Origin: Pseudomonas sp. CFBP 13711
GTDB taxonomy: Bacteria; Pseudomonadota; Gammaproteobacteria; Pseudomonadales; Pseudomonadaceae
Direction of reading: 5' to 3'
Length of the DNA stretch: 64,000 nt
Assembly (NCBI RefSeq): GCF_014842265.1
Contig: NZ_JACYVI010000005.1
Coordinates: 184,518-248,517, forward strand
Part shown: piece after piece, positions 9,581 through 18,520 of the stretch
Layout: each line of letters starts with the position of its first letter
Numbering within the stretch: the stretch's first letter is position 1
The notes under the pieces: generated by a model
What the model was told of the DNA's origin: nothing
Seen by the model: the letters and a program-made list of their open reading frames with translations, nothing else
Databases searched by the model: none
Program-made: the position numbers and the translations under genes

Positions 9581-9816
9581 TTATCCACTCAACTGATCCA
9601 GCAAGTCGTGTCCTGTCCAGGTAAGCTGATACCTTCCACTATCACAGGTCAAAAAGCCACCATCCACCATCAACTTCATTCCATAAGACCAGTCGTACCC
9701 AGAGAGTCGGCAGCTGCAGCGTACTTATCCAAGTCCAAATAGGTAATTCCAGTAATGTCAGGGGATTCCTGGACAGAAAAAAGGATGCATCTGGCGACTT
9801 CAAAATTACGTCTCAT
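9581..9816 (-). pseudogene. DUF2513-family relic, frameshifted
   Basis: From the ATG at 9816 the frame gives MRRNFEVARCILFSVQESPD, matching the start of DUF2513 proteins (MKRDFDLIRxILxxIEE). After about 37 codons the homologous frame shifts: the continuation GYDWSYGMKLMVDGGFL and RYQLTWTGHDLLDQL, the family's conserved end, is in another frame. The function of DUF2513 is unknown; such genes occur in prophages and islands. Confidence 0.7.
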
Positions 9817-9879
9817 TGATCATCCTTGAATCATCTTTGAATGAAAGCAGCAGCATAGACCATTTTCGCAAATCTGCTT

Positions 9880-10143
9880 GACGATCAGCCTGATGTGAAC
9901 GTCGTGATTGAAAATGGATTCCTCATGCAGGTGAACGGGCGCAAAGCATGGTCGTTCACGGATGCCCCCAACGGCGCGACTGCCAGCGCGCAGATCTCCA
10001 GTTTGGTCGAGACCTCGAAGGTAAACGACCAAGAGCCCAACACGTTGTTGCTCGATATACCGAAGCGGCTTCCGCGTGCGCAGTCGATGGCCGACTATGA
10101 AGCGCTACTACTATTGAACTGCTAGCCAGGGATGCCGCGGTAA
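9880..10143 (+). pseudogene. IS66-family transposase (tnpC) 3' relic
   Basis: The translation matches the C-terminal end of IS66 TnpC: a degraded NNxxERAIRPF stretch (VNVVIENGF), NGRKAWSFTDAPNGATASAQI, then SLVETSKVNDQEPN and ADYEALL, ending at SPGMPR-stop after an internal TAG at 10125. The upstream 5' part is missing and the N-x-E region is damaged. It is a dead remnant. Confidence 0.8.
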
Positions 10144-10213
10144 GCGAGTCGGCTGTGTGGCGATCGGTGTGGTTTTTGGATTAGATACAGTGTTTCAGGG
10201 TTCGTAAAAAGCT

Positions 10214-11539
10214 TTAATCTTCGGCATCAGTGTTTCTTACGATGGATACCGGTGGAATAAAAAAAAGCGAGCGCTGTGCCGCAGGTACGACAATGTCGCT
10301 ACTCTTGATGCTGCTGCCTTTACGTCGCTTGGTACGGCTGTGCTTGTCGAAAACGTCTATGTCCTTGCACATGAGTGGCATGTGCAGTGCGTCGCGGACG
10401 ATGCTCTCATTTGCCATGGTGGCATTCGCCATACTGCGCATCATGGCCTCGAACGTCTGGTTGGGGCTTTCGTAAATCCTCTTGGGTAGCAACTCCGAGA
10501 GCTCTGACACTATACGTTTGCCCGTCACGTCATTGAAAAAATGCTGCTCACCAAAGCCGAGGCTACGCTGATCAGTAACTTCAATGTCTCGCTTGGTATC
10601 ATACCCGACGAACAAAGATGGTGTCATGAAGTGTGAAAAATGGTTGCCGTACTTCCAATGAATTTCCTTCATAACGGCGTTTGCGCGGTAGTTTTTTGCT
10701 AGATGTATAAACCAGTAAGTTCGAGGATTAGGCCCAAATGGTGTAATAAAAAATACAGTCATAAACTCAGCACCACTTTCTTTCAAAATCCCCTTCGCGA
10801 GGAAGCGCTGAATGAGGTGCTGCCACTCATAAGGCATAGTGGCTTTATAGTAGGAAATCATCTCCCACGGTATGTATTTTTCTAGGTTGATATTTTGTAA
10901 GGCCTTACGATTTTCATCTCGATCAGAAATATAGTCAATCAAGCTATCTACGTTGAAGGTAAGCAGGACCTCTGCATTTTTCACGTCATTAAAAATTGAT
11001 CTTATGCTGGAAAAAGGTACATCCTTGTATGCGTACTGATCTAACAAAAACAGGGCTCTTTCAGATAGCTTGCTATTCTTTATCCGCTCTATAATGCTCG
11101 GCAAGACATTTGTAAAACGAGACTTTATAGCGAATACGTCTTTGCCGATAAGGTGAGAGTAGCCTTTTTGAGCTAGGATAAATTTCAGATGCTCTATATT
11201 GGACTTTTTGATATCAATAAAATAATATTTGGCGAGTACCTCTCGAGGCTTTTTTCTTAATGTGTTTATTTCTGCAATTGTCTGCTGAACGGTGTCCAGG
11301 GCGATGATTGGCGAGCCGAAATGAGTACCTAATCCATTGTCATCAGTATAAATACCACCTCCGCAAAATCCATCAATGATGTTAATGCCTATCCGAGGAA
11401 TTCGCTCGTTGCTCATAACAACTGTAATATATTTTCGGATGTAGTCTTCGATGATCTTGTGCTTGATTTTGCTGTGTGGGTCAATCTGTGGGTATGTTCC
11501 AGTCTCAACATTCCACTTGTATTTTTCATCCTTGGCCAT
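10214..11539 (-). CDS. tcmP: Three-Cys-motif partner protein TcmP (first copy)
   Basis: This 441-residue protein is of the TcmP family (recall: TIGR04474), proteins encoded next to three-Cys-motif Gp37/Gp68 proteins. Visible marks are INIIDGFCGGGIY near residue 50, equivalent to the glycine-rich first loop of a Rossmann methyltransferase-like fold, an acidic YYFID after the second strand, and FLLDQYAYKDVP, the family's F-L-D-P/Q-x-x-Y/G motif. The start ATG at 11539 follows AAAGGG. The gene lies 16 bp after the three-Cys gene on the same strand, so the two are co-transcribed. The biochemical activity is unknown; the fold suggests nucleotide or nucleic-acid modification, and a defence function is inferred. 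Confidence 0.85.
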   Translation of the reverse strand: MAKDEKYKWNVETGTYPQIDPHSKIKHKIIEDYIRKYITVVMSNERIPRIGINIIDGFCGGGIYTDDNGLGTHFGSPIIALDTVQQTIAEINTLRKKPREVLAKYYFIDIKKSNIEHLKFILAQKGYSHLIGKDVFAIKSRFTNVLPSIIERIKNSKLSERALFLLDQYAYKDVPFSSIRSIFNDVKNAEVLLTFNVDSLIDYISDRDENRKALQNINLEKYIPWEMISYYKATMPYEWQHLIQRFLAKGILKESGAEFMTVFFITPFGPNPRTYWFIHLAKNYRANAVMKEIHWKYGNHFSHFMTPSLFVGYDTKRDIEVTDQRSLGFGEQHFFNDVTGKRIVSELSELLPKRIYESPNQTFEAMMRSMANATMANESIVRDALHMPLMCKDIDVFDKHSRTKRRKGSSIKSSDIVVPAAQRSLFFIPPVSIVRNTDAED

Positions 11540-11555
11540 GCAGAAACCCTTTAGA

Positions 11556-12299
11556 TCAAGCTAGATTCAGTAGCGGTATTTCATCCCAAGTTTGGCCGTT
11601 TAGCAGCCGTCCGTTGGCTTTCTTTGAGCGCTTTACTCCATCGGCACCCCAACCGCCCCATTGCTTGAAGAAGAATGCCGATCCGTAGGAGTCGCATTGG
11701 CGGTGGATGTTGTCGATCCATTCTTGTTGCATAGGGCGAGCTTTCGCTCCTGACTCTCCTCCTACTATAACCCAGTGGATGTCTGTGAGGTCGATGTCGC
11801 CTAGATCCTCTAGAAGCGGCTCTGCGGAAAGGAACCGTATCGTCGAATTGATGCGACGCAGGCAATCAATGCGAGGTACTCCATAAAGTTTGTCTTCCAC
11901 TGATACACCTAGCCAAGCGTTAGGTGGCGGTGTGCGACTGCTGAAGTACTCTGCAAGTCTCTCTGCTCGCTTAGTCAAAATTTGAAAGGTGTGCTGATTC
12001 GCGTCTCGAATAACTTGAAAAACCTGATCAATATAATTATCTGGAACCTTTTCGTGAAAAAGGTCAGACATAGAATTGACGAAATAAATAGTGGGTTTTT
12101 TACGCTGGAGTGGCTCGCGCAGTTTTTCAGGTCGTAGGCTCAATTTAAAACCATTTTCATACCCTGGAGTCCCCATCGCTTGTAAGCGATGAGCCATATT
12201 TTCAGCGTAGCAGTTTTTACAGCCTGGCGATACTTTGGTGCACCCAACAATAGGGTTCCAAGTCATTTCAGTCCACTCTATGCTAGTCTGAGTACTCAT
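11556..12299 (-). CDS. Three-Cys-motif protein, phage Gp37/Gp68 (DUF5131) family
   Basis: This protein has 247 residues. The N-terminus IEWTEMTWNPIVGC is followed by Cys20-x6-Cys27-x2-Cys30, the three-cysteine cluster that defines the family and resembles, but is not identical to, the radical-SAM [4Fe-4S] motif. Further family marks are YFVNSMSDLFHEKVP, FQILTKRAERL, WLGVSVED, FLSAEPLLEDLG and WVIVGGESGAKARPM, followed by FFFKQWGGW near the end. The start ATG at 12299 has AGGAG upstream. It is followed by tcmP after 16 bp, and a second tcmP ends 195 bp upstream of its start. The family is proposed to act with TcmP; the substrate is unknown. Confidence 0.9.
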   Translation of the reverse strand: MSTQTSIEWTEMTWNPIVGCTKVSPGCKNCYAENMAHRLQAMGTPGYENGFKLSLRPEKLREPLQRKKPTIYFVNSMSDLFHEKVPDNYIDQVFQVIRDANQHTFQILTKRAERLAEYFSSRTPPPNAWLGVSVEDKLYGVPRIDCLRRINSTIRFLSAEPLLEDLGDIDLTDIHWVIVGGESGAKARPMQQEWIDNIHRQCDSYGSAFFFKQWGGWGADGVKRSKKANGRLLNGQTWDEIPLLNLA

Positions 12300-12494
12300 T
12301 GCAGTTTAGCTCCTGTCATGCACGGTAGTTATGTCAACTCGGACGCGCCTTTAATGATATCGATAAAAAATTCGCCACTTTTTTCGTGGCCCTGCTTATT
12401 ATGGCAGTATAACATACTCATTATAGAAGCCTAGGTTAATACAGGTATTCTTATGGTTTGGTAGCCTTTTGTGGACAGGTGGTATGACCTAGCA

Positions 12495-13679
12495 TCAACA
12501 GTCTAACTTGGCATCGGGCGAGGAAAGAATCCAGCGCTCACTTTTCTTTGCCCAATCAGGTTTGACCGGTTTTTTTCTACGTAAGCGTATGTCCTTGTCT
12601 ATGTTTGAAACTCTACCTTCGGCGGCCAGCTCTTTGAAGGCAAGTTGTAGATCTGTTGGGTAAAGTTCTGTTTCCATAAGGAAGCTAGCCCAGCAATCGT
12701 TGTCAATCAACAGAGGAGATGAGGTAAGACGACTTAAGATGTAATTTTTTGCCAGAAAGCGATTGTCTTCAGCGCTAACCATCTCTGTATGGTCTTCCGA
12801 TGATGCAAAAAGGTCTTGGATGGGTAGCCTTTTTATCGCCTGTTGCCTTAAGCGTATTTCAAACTGGCTTACGCGCTGAATCATATCCATGCGCTCAGCT
12901 GCTTCTTTAAAAACAATGATGCCTTTGACATGTCGCGTGAGGTAAATCAGGAAGTATAGCGCTCGGTCATGGCCGGGCCGCTGGACTTTAACGTAGGCGG
13001 TCCTCCCCTTGTAAAGCGACGCAATAACCTCGCGGTACTGATCGATGATGAGCTGTTGTCGTTCAATCGCTGTCTCGTTACCGGATAAAGCGAGCTGCTT
13101 GCCAAGTAACGCTTCAATATTTTCCTGCTGAGCTTTCATCGACATGGCTCTGTTGACGAAGTCATACATGAAATTTATTAAAAACTCTGCACGATTGAGT
13201 GCCAAGAGCGGTGCGAGTACAGGCGCATTGATCACTTTTAGCCAACCTTTTGGATCGACGAAAAAGAACGTAAACCCGGTTGAAGCCCATCGTGCAATTT
13301 CGCCGATCATAGTGGTGTAATCACCGTGCAAACTGGTCGCGTCGACAGTACTGTCTGAATTTTCGGAAAGAAAATTTTGAAGCTTGGTGTAAGCGGCGTC
13401 ATTTTTTTCGATGTAGAGGGCGCGAAACTTCACTTTTGCATCGTGTTGGTCTTCAAGAGACTTTGCGCAGTCCTTCATAAGATTCATGGAAATACCGATG
13501 GAAGTATCTCGTAGATTATCGGACTCCTCAGACCATGGGCCAGCAAAACAATCTACATAATTGATCACCTTCTCATTGCGGCCAATGATCATGAAGAGTC
13601 TTTGAAGGTAGGTCTTCAGAATGGTGTGTTTAACGTAGGCTTGCTCCCTACCACGGTACTCAATAGGTACTGGAGCCAT
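12495..13679 (-). CDS. tcmP: Second TcmP-family partner protein
   Basis: This protein of about 394 residues is only remotely like the first TcmP but has the same skeleton: YVKHTILKTYLQRLF, INYVDCFAGPW (Rossmann-like loop DCFAGP), ALYIEKN (acidic strand end), LHGDY and FFFVDPKGW. I chose the ATG at 13679 over one 48 bases upstream because AAGGACGTGAT precedes it directly. The C-terminal 110 residues look like a winged-helix or helical tail. The 195 bp before the three-Cys gene may hold a separate promoter, so operon membership is open. Two different TcmP proteins around one three-Cys protein is an uncommon arrangement in my experience. Confidence 0.8.
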   Translation of the reverse strand: MAPVPIEYRGREQAYVKHTILKTYLQRLFMIIGRNEKVINYVDCFAGPWSEESDNLRDTSIGISMNLMKDCAKSLEDQHDAKVKFRALYIEKNDAAYTKLQNFLSENSDSTVDATSLHGDYTTMIGEIARWASTGFTFFFVDPKGWLKVINAPVLAPLLALNRAEFLINFMYDFVNRAMSMKAQQENIEALLGKQLALSGNETAIERQQLIIDQYREVIASLYKGRTAYVKVQRPGHDRALYFLIYLTRHVKGIIVFKEAAERMDMIQRVSQFEIRLRQQAIKRLPIQDLFASSEDHTEMVSAEDNRFLAKNYILSRLTSSPLLIDNDCWASFLMETELYPTDLQLAFKELAAEGRVSNIDKDIRLRRKKPVKPDWAKKSERWILSSPDAKLDC

Positions 13680-13978
13680 ATCACGTCCTTGCAATTTAAT
13701 GTTTTTGCAACACATGCGACGCCGCACGATTGCCTAGAGTGGTGATACGATATCTCACATGGCTTGAACTGGCTACCGTGATACGCAAGTCTGACGGGGC
13801 GGCGGTATGATTAGGTTTCTTAGCTAGTGCTCGTTTCAATTGCCCTTGGTCTATAGGTCGTATCTTGCGGACCGTTACTAGCGCTGATTTTTGTCGATTG
13901 ATATTGGATCAGCATTGCACCGGCAACTGGGTCGATTTCGCATCAGCGGCAACAGTTATTGCTTAGCGGAGGCCCCTC

Positions 13979-14424
13979 ATGGACCAGTTGCAGCGAGCTG
14001 CCGAAGCTATTCTGATGGCCAAGAAAATCTTTTTTTAACGGGCGCCGGTATTTCAGCGGCTCAGTGAGCTGACGCTTGAGCAGATGGAGATATCCAAAGG
14101 CGATCAATTGATTCGACCTCACCGGCGCCCGCTGCAATGGAAAGCTTCGACCAGGCGTTGTGTGGTTTAAGGAAAATTTGCCAGAAGCAGCCTTGCGCCT
14201 GGCCACTCAGCTAATTAGGGGTTAGCGAGTTGCTGATTTCAGGCGGGACTTCGGGCGTGGTCATGCCCGCAGCTAGTCTCCCGCAAATGGTCTTGGCTGC
14301 CAGCGGCACCGTTATCCATGTGGATATCGGGGACGTACGCATGAGAGTTGCTGATAAAATTATGTTGTTGGGGAGTGCTGAATCGCTGCTGCCTGTTCTG
14401 ATCCAACAAGCAGGTGTTAAATGA
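13979..14424 (+). pseudogene. Decayed SIR2-family deacylase (internal deletion)
   Basis: The frame opens at ATG 13979 with MDQLQRAAEAILMAKKI and, after a slip, FLTGAGIS, the sirtuin NAD-binding loop. It then jumps to RPGVVWF.ENLPEAAL and LISGGTSGVVMPAASLPQ, with the C-terminal strand TVIHVDIGDVRM and a final stop at 14422-14424. The catalytic His and zinc-Cys region (about 110 residues) is gone. It matches the intact sirtuin at 20883 in both halves, so it is a relative or older copy in the same island. Confidence 0.85.
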
Positions 14425-14439
14425 GCTTCAACGGATATC

Positions 14440-15162
14440 TCAGGCGCTTTCATGCAGTTTCGAGCGTCGAGTACACCATCCATGAGCAATCAGAAGCGGG
14501 CGCACAAGTTGTGGCCATCGTTTATTGGCTCCATTGATCAACACATTCAACGATTCTTTGCCTTGCTCATATCCCCACAGCATAGCGAAAGCCAATTGCA
14601 GCAGCAGCATAGAGAGGAGCCACATTCCGGGATAGTTAGGAATAGAAAAAACGCCTAGCGCGCCCATAATGGAAATCGTGAACCAGATCCCCGAGCAAAC
14701 TGTAAATGACTTGATGACTGCCCAGACAAAGATGGTCGTGCTTCGGCCCGCGAACAGAGGCATTGAAGCCACACCAAACAATCCACTTATCACGTAGCTA
14801 AGCAATTGTGGAAGGATGATGGCTACCAGAAGTCCGAGAAAGACCAGCAAGTCGGTGTTGAGGTCGGACATGAAATGCAACCCCAACTCCAAGATGTGAC
14901 CGTAATCCCCCACAAATTGGCCGTGCTCGTTGATGGCACTGGTGTATCTGGCATGCAGCCCTATTTCGGCAGTAACAATCACTGATAGAGAAAAAAAATA
15001 CCAAATTATCCGCAGGCCGGACGGCTGCGTACGAGCTAACAGCCAGTTGATTAACGCCAACGAGCCGACTTCAAGGATTGAGGTTAGGGTAACAACAATA
15101 AAACTGGACATTGATGTAATACTTCCGTCGGATGAGCTGCGCTTAAGACCACATAGCTTCAA
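14440..15162 (-). CDS. Polytopic membrane protein, probably 5'-decayed
   Basis: The 240-residue frame (or 223 residues from an ATG at 15111 with GGAAG upstream) shows about five hydrophobic spans, for example FIVVTLTSILEVGSLALINW, LLVFLGLLVAIILPQLLSYV and PGMWLLSMLLLQLAFAMLW, and a basic C-terminal tail. I do not recognise a family. Upstream, hydrophobic stretches continue in the same and another frame (SVFCSLLFWIFWSSSIQLW; IGAILWILASSPPPYLIAHG) but are broken by stops. The gene therefore looks like the 3' part of a larger membrane protein gene that has lost its start. It faces the SIR2 relic with 15 bp between their ends. Confidence 0.5.
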   Translation of the reverse strand: MKLCGLKRSSSDGSITSMSSFIVVTLTSILEVGSLALINWLLARTQPSGLRIIWYFFSLSVIVTAEIGLHARYTSAINEHGQFVGDYGHILELGLHFMSDLNTDLLVFLGLLVAIILPQLLSYVISGLFGVASMPLFAGRSTTIFVWAVIKSFTVCSGIWFTISIMGALGVFSIPNYPGMWLLSMLLLQLAFAMLWGYEQGKESLNVLINGANKRWPQLVRPLLIAHGWCTRRSKLHESA

Positions 15163-15767
15163 ATTTGAAAATGCCCAAAGCTGGATCGAGGATGACCAGA
15201 ATATCCAAAAAAGTAACGAACAGAATACCGATCCTCAACAAACTTTAGCCAGGTGCCACCGATACGGATGCCAGGGATATGGTGCCTCATGGTGGTCAGA
15301 TAGGCATGGCTGGTGGATGATAGTGACGCCAGCGTACGATGCCAAGATAAAGGCTTACAGTCCATGGCGCAGGGAGTGTCCCATGAGCGATCAGATACGG
15401 AGGTGGACTAGATGCCAAGATCCATAAGATGGCTCCGATGACCTGATCGACATCTGTAGTGGTGAACTGATCCCGGACACGACGTTAATCTCCGCTCCAC
15501 CCCATAAGCGGAAGCTTGCTCTTCTTCAGACGATCACAGACGGGATCCCTTTTTGGCACCCTTGGGATGTCAAAAAGCTCTGCCGTGAGGGGGCATGCAC
15601 TAACATAGCCCTGAATAAGTAAGTCTTACAGGTCTCCGTCAAGAAGGCTGTAGCAGCGGTTCTGCTTAAACGTAAGCTGTGACAGTGGGCCAGCGCAGAG
15701 GGCATTGTCGAGAGTTGCCCTTTGCCCATCATCCGTCGGGCAGAAAAGACACAAGGAGGAACCAGTG
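15163..15767. other. Decayed coding remnant and leader of the next gene
   Basis: Positions 15163-15430 on the minus strand contain broken hydrophobic frames that look like the lost 5' part of the membrane protein gene. From about 15430 to the ribosome site at 15753 I see no supported gene. This stretch likely holds the promoter of the nuclease gene. Confidence 0.4.
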
Positions 15768-18005
15768 ATGAATGATATGCCGGCGTTACCAGGTGGGGAA
15801 TGGACCATTCACCCTTTCAGCTCTATGGAGCCTGAAGCCCTGCGTGCGCATCTGGTTGCGCGAGGCTTTGAGAGCCAGCTGCAGTTGCCAATACTGCTTG
15901 ATCAGGTATGCGCCTTATTGCGAACGTGTTATCCAATGCACTTACTTGCAGTTATAGCTATAAACGGCTTGCAGGCTCCGGTCTCTGCACAAGGCGTGGG
16001 ATCACAAGGTCTGATTAAGGGTGTCACACAGCCTCAAGTGGAGTTGCTCCAAGCATTGATTTTGACGTTGCCCACAGATCGATGGGGTATCCGCCCCGCA
16101 GAACCCAGCGAGATCCAGCAACTGATTGAGGATTTGGATGCATTAACGAGTGCTTTCTACCAAGAGAGATATACCACGCTAACCAAGGTGGATACGGTGG
16201 AAGAGCGCGCGATGCTGTTGCTTCAGGAGCGTGTGCGAGGACATACGCAATTCGTGCGCAATTGGGGATACCACGGCGCAGTACTGCGCATTACCCGTGA
16301 ACTTTACGGCAGCATGGATGATGAAATTAGGGCAGTATACGGTTTTGGCGCAACCGACCTAATTGATATCGCGAAAGCTGTGCTCGTAGATTTCGAACAG
16401 GGCAGCTCAGCATGGATGAACCGTCTTTTTGCTGTGCTGCGTCGTGAAAACATGGCAGACATGGTCCACGCATTTTTTCGCGAAGCCGATTTTGTAGAGG
16501 GAGATCCCGAAGATTTTTTACAGCACCTGCCGGACAATATCAGCCGCGAGCAAGTGGCTATGGAGTTATGGTCTCACGCTGATCGACAGCTAGTTAAGCT
16601 AATGTTGGTGGATCCTGAGCGTATCGCGCTGGCCGCGGGGCGCGATCAATGCATAGTGCTTCGGGTGCTCGAAAAGTTGTCTCTAACCCCAGGGAGCTTA
16701 GGCGCTGACACTATCACACACTTTTTCATGGGCAATCCGGTTTGGTCAGCACCGTGTATTGATACCGGGGTTGAGTATCTTCTGCCCATGCCGCAACTGA
16801 TATTCAGCCATATCAACGGGATCATGCGAGTGCTGTTAGACGGCCTCACGCCTGCGGTAAAAAAGAAAACGTCCCGAACGCGGGCCGATTACTTGGAAGC
16901 ACAGGTCAGCGGGCTGCTAAGCGAGGCACTCCCGGGAGCCCGGCTGCAGACGGGCGTTAAGTGGACTGTCGGGGCAGATCGTTACGAGACCGATGTGTTG
17001 CTTATTATTGATCGTACCATAGTGATTGTAGAAGCGAAGTCCGCCGCGCTAAGCGTGTCAGGACTGCGTGGGGCGCCAGATCGTGTCAAACGGCATGTTC
17101 AGGAGTTGATAGTTGAGCCGGCCTTGCAGTCCGAGCGCTTAGCGCAGGTTATCGACGCCGCTCGCCAAGGGGACGAAGGGAGCCAGCGTATCCTTTCTCA
17201 CCTAGATATAGATGCCGGGGCTGTCAGTCGAGTTATTCGGCTGTCAGTAACTCTCGACGACTTTTCCATTCTCGCCAGTTGCGAGTCGGAACTGAGGGAA
17301 GCCGGCTGGGTACCGGCAGCACTGACTTTGGCCCCCACGCTGAACCTCACCGACCTCGGCTGCGTTGTAGATATTCTCGAGGAGCCTGCTTACATCCTCC
17401 ATTACCTAGCCACTCGCGGCTCTATCCAGCGATCTACTGGGTTGCTGGGTGACGAACTAGATTACCTTGGGTTTTATCTTAAAACCGCGTTCGGCATGGG
17501 CGATGTTGCGCGCTCCGGGACCGTTTTCGCTATAACAGGCATGTCCGGCCCGATTGACCGTTATTACACTAGTCGGGACGCCGGAGTTAGCCTTTCCAAG
17601 CCCCCGTTGCAAATACCCGAGCTACTTCGCCGCATGGTGCTTCAATCTCAATGCCGTGGCCGGCTGGGGTGGACAACAATCTGTATGGCTTTGCTCGATG
17701 TCGCTTACCATGCAGGAGAACAATTTGAGGATGCACTATTTTCACTCGCTCAGGCTGTTGCGAAAAGTCCCGATGATTCTGAGCAGCCGCGTGGACTAGC
17801 AGTCTTGTCTGCGGCCTATAGCGATATTGTGGTGGCTTTTTTTGTTTTCCCCAAATCCCAAAACGGTACTTGCAGAGAAGATGCTCTGCGGTTTGCCGAG
17901 GCCGCTCTGACTGAGTCCGGCAAAGCGCGCTGTGTGGTGGTAGGTCGTATGCTCGAAAGATGGCATTTGCCTTACGAGTTCACCGCCGTGGTGGTCGCGG
18001 ACTGA
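15768..18005 (+). CDS. Large protein with PD-(D/E)XK nuclease domain
   Basis: This protein has 745 residues from the ATG at 15768, chosen because AAGGAGG is 8 bases upstream. The central part has Glu377 in DYLEAQV, then RYETDVLLIID (Asp409) and IVIVEAKSAAL (Glu422, Lys424), a canonical E...D...ExK restriction-like core as in NERD or Mrr-like nucleases. The first 350 residues are helical and without a recognised family; the last 300 are also unassigned. No helicase or methyltransferase is encoded alongside. The next gene on the same strand starts 515 bp later. The nuclease fold is seen directly; that it attacks foreign DNA or RNA is inference from the island context. Confidence 0.75.
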   Translation: MNDMPALPGGEWTIHPFSSMEPEALRAHLVARGFESQLQLPILLDQVCALLRTCYPMHLLAVIAINGLQAPVSAQGVGSQGLIKGVTQPQVELLQALILTLPTDRWGIRPAEPSEIQQLIEDLDALTSAFYQERYTTLTKVDTVEERAMLLLQERVRGHTQFVRNWGYHGAVLRITRELYGSMDDEIRAVYGFGATDLIDIAKAVLVDFEQGSSAWMNRLFAVLRRENMADMVHAFFREADFVEGDPEDFLQHLPDNISREQVAMELWSHADRQLVKLMLVDPERIALAAGRDQCIVLRVLEKLSLTPGSLGADTITHFFMGNPVWSAPCIDTGVEYLLPMPQLIFSHINGIMRVLLDGLTPAVKKKTSRTRADYLEAQVSGLLSEALPGARLQTGVKWTVGADRYETDVLLIIDRTIVIVEAKSAALSVSGLRGAPDRVKRHVQELIVEPALQSERLAQVIDAARQGDEGSQRILSHLDIDAGAVSRVIRLSVTLDDFSILASCESELREAGWVPAALTLAPTLNLTDLGCVVDILEEPAYILHYLATRGSIQRSTGLLGDELDYLGFYLKTAFGMGDVARSGTVFAITGMSGPIDRYYTSRDAGVSLSKPPLQIPELLRRMVLQSQCRGRLGWTTICMALLDVAYHAGEQFEDALFSLAQAVAKSPDDSEQPRGLAVLSAAYSDIVVAFFVFPKSQNGTCREDALRFAEAALTESGKARCVVVGRMLERWHLPYEFTAVVVAD

Positions 18006-18520
18006 ATCTATCGCTGTCGGCAATTAGAGATCCGCATCATGCAGCCCGACCCCAATTAGCGGCTTAGAAAGGCCCACGCAGTTGCCGCTGGTAAGCTGGC
18101 AAGGCGGTCTAGCTGCTGGCATCACCGTCCCCCAACGATATAGTATGAAGATCGTGCGGGAAGATGGCGTCCTGCCTGAAAACCCAAACAGACACGGTGA
18201 TAGAGCGCCGGTATCGGTTGCATGCAAAGCATTTGGGAGTTGTAAGGCTTCCGTGCAGTATATTACGTCTGGTGTGTCGCTTTGCTCGTGTAGGTCACCA
18301 ATATTCTGGGGTCATGACGGATACACTTCGGCTGGCGTTTACGAGAGGGTTGATTGCTCGATGTGCAGCATTTGGTTCAGTCCGCGCTGCCGAAGCCCGT
18401 CGCCAGGGATAAGCCTGCCGTAGTCCATGACATATCCCACGTCCAACATGAATCTATTTACGCTATTCACGTCACATGGGGTTCGTTGCTCCCCGTCAGC
18501 GAATTTAGAAGGGTGCTCAG
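18006..18520. other. Intergenic stretch, nothing recognised
   Basis: These 515 bases between two co-directional genes hold no frame I can support on either strand. GAAGGGTG at its end is the ribosome site of the following gene. Confidence 0.5.
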
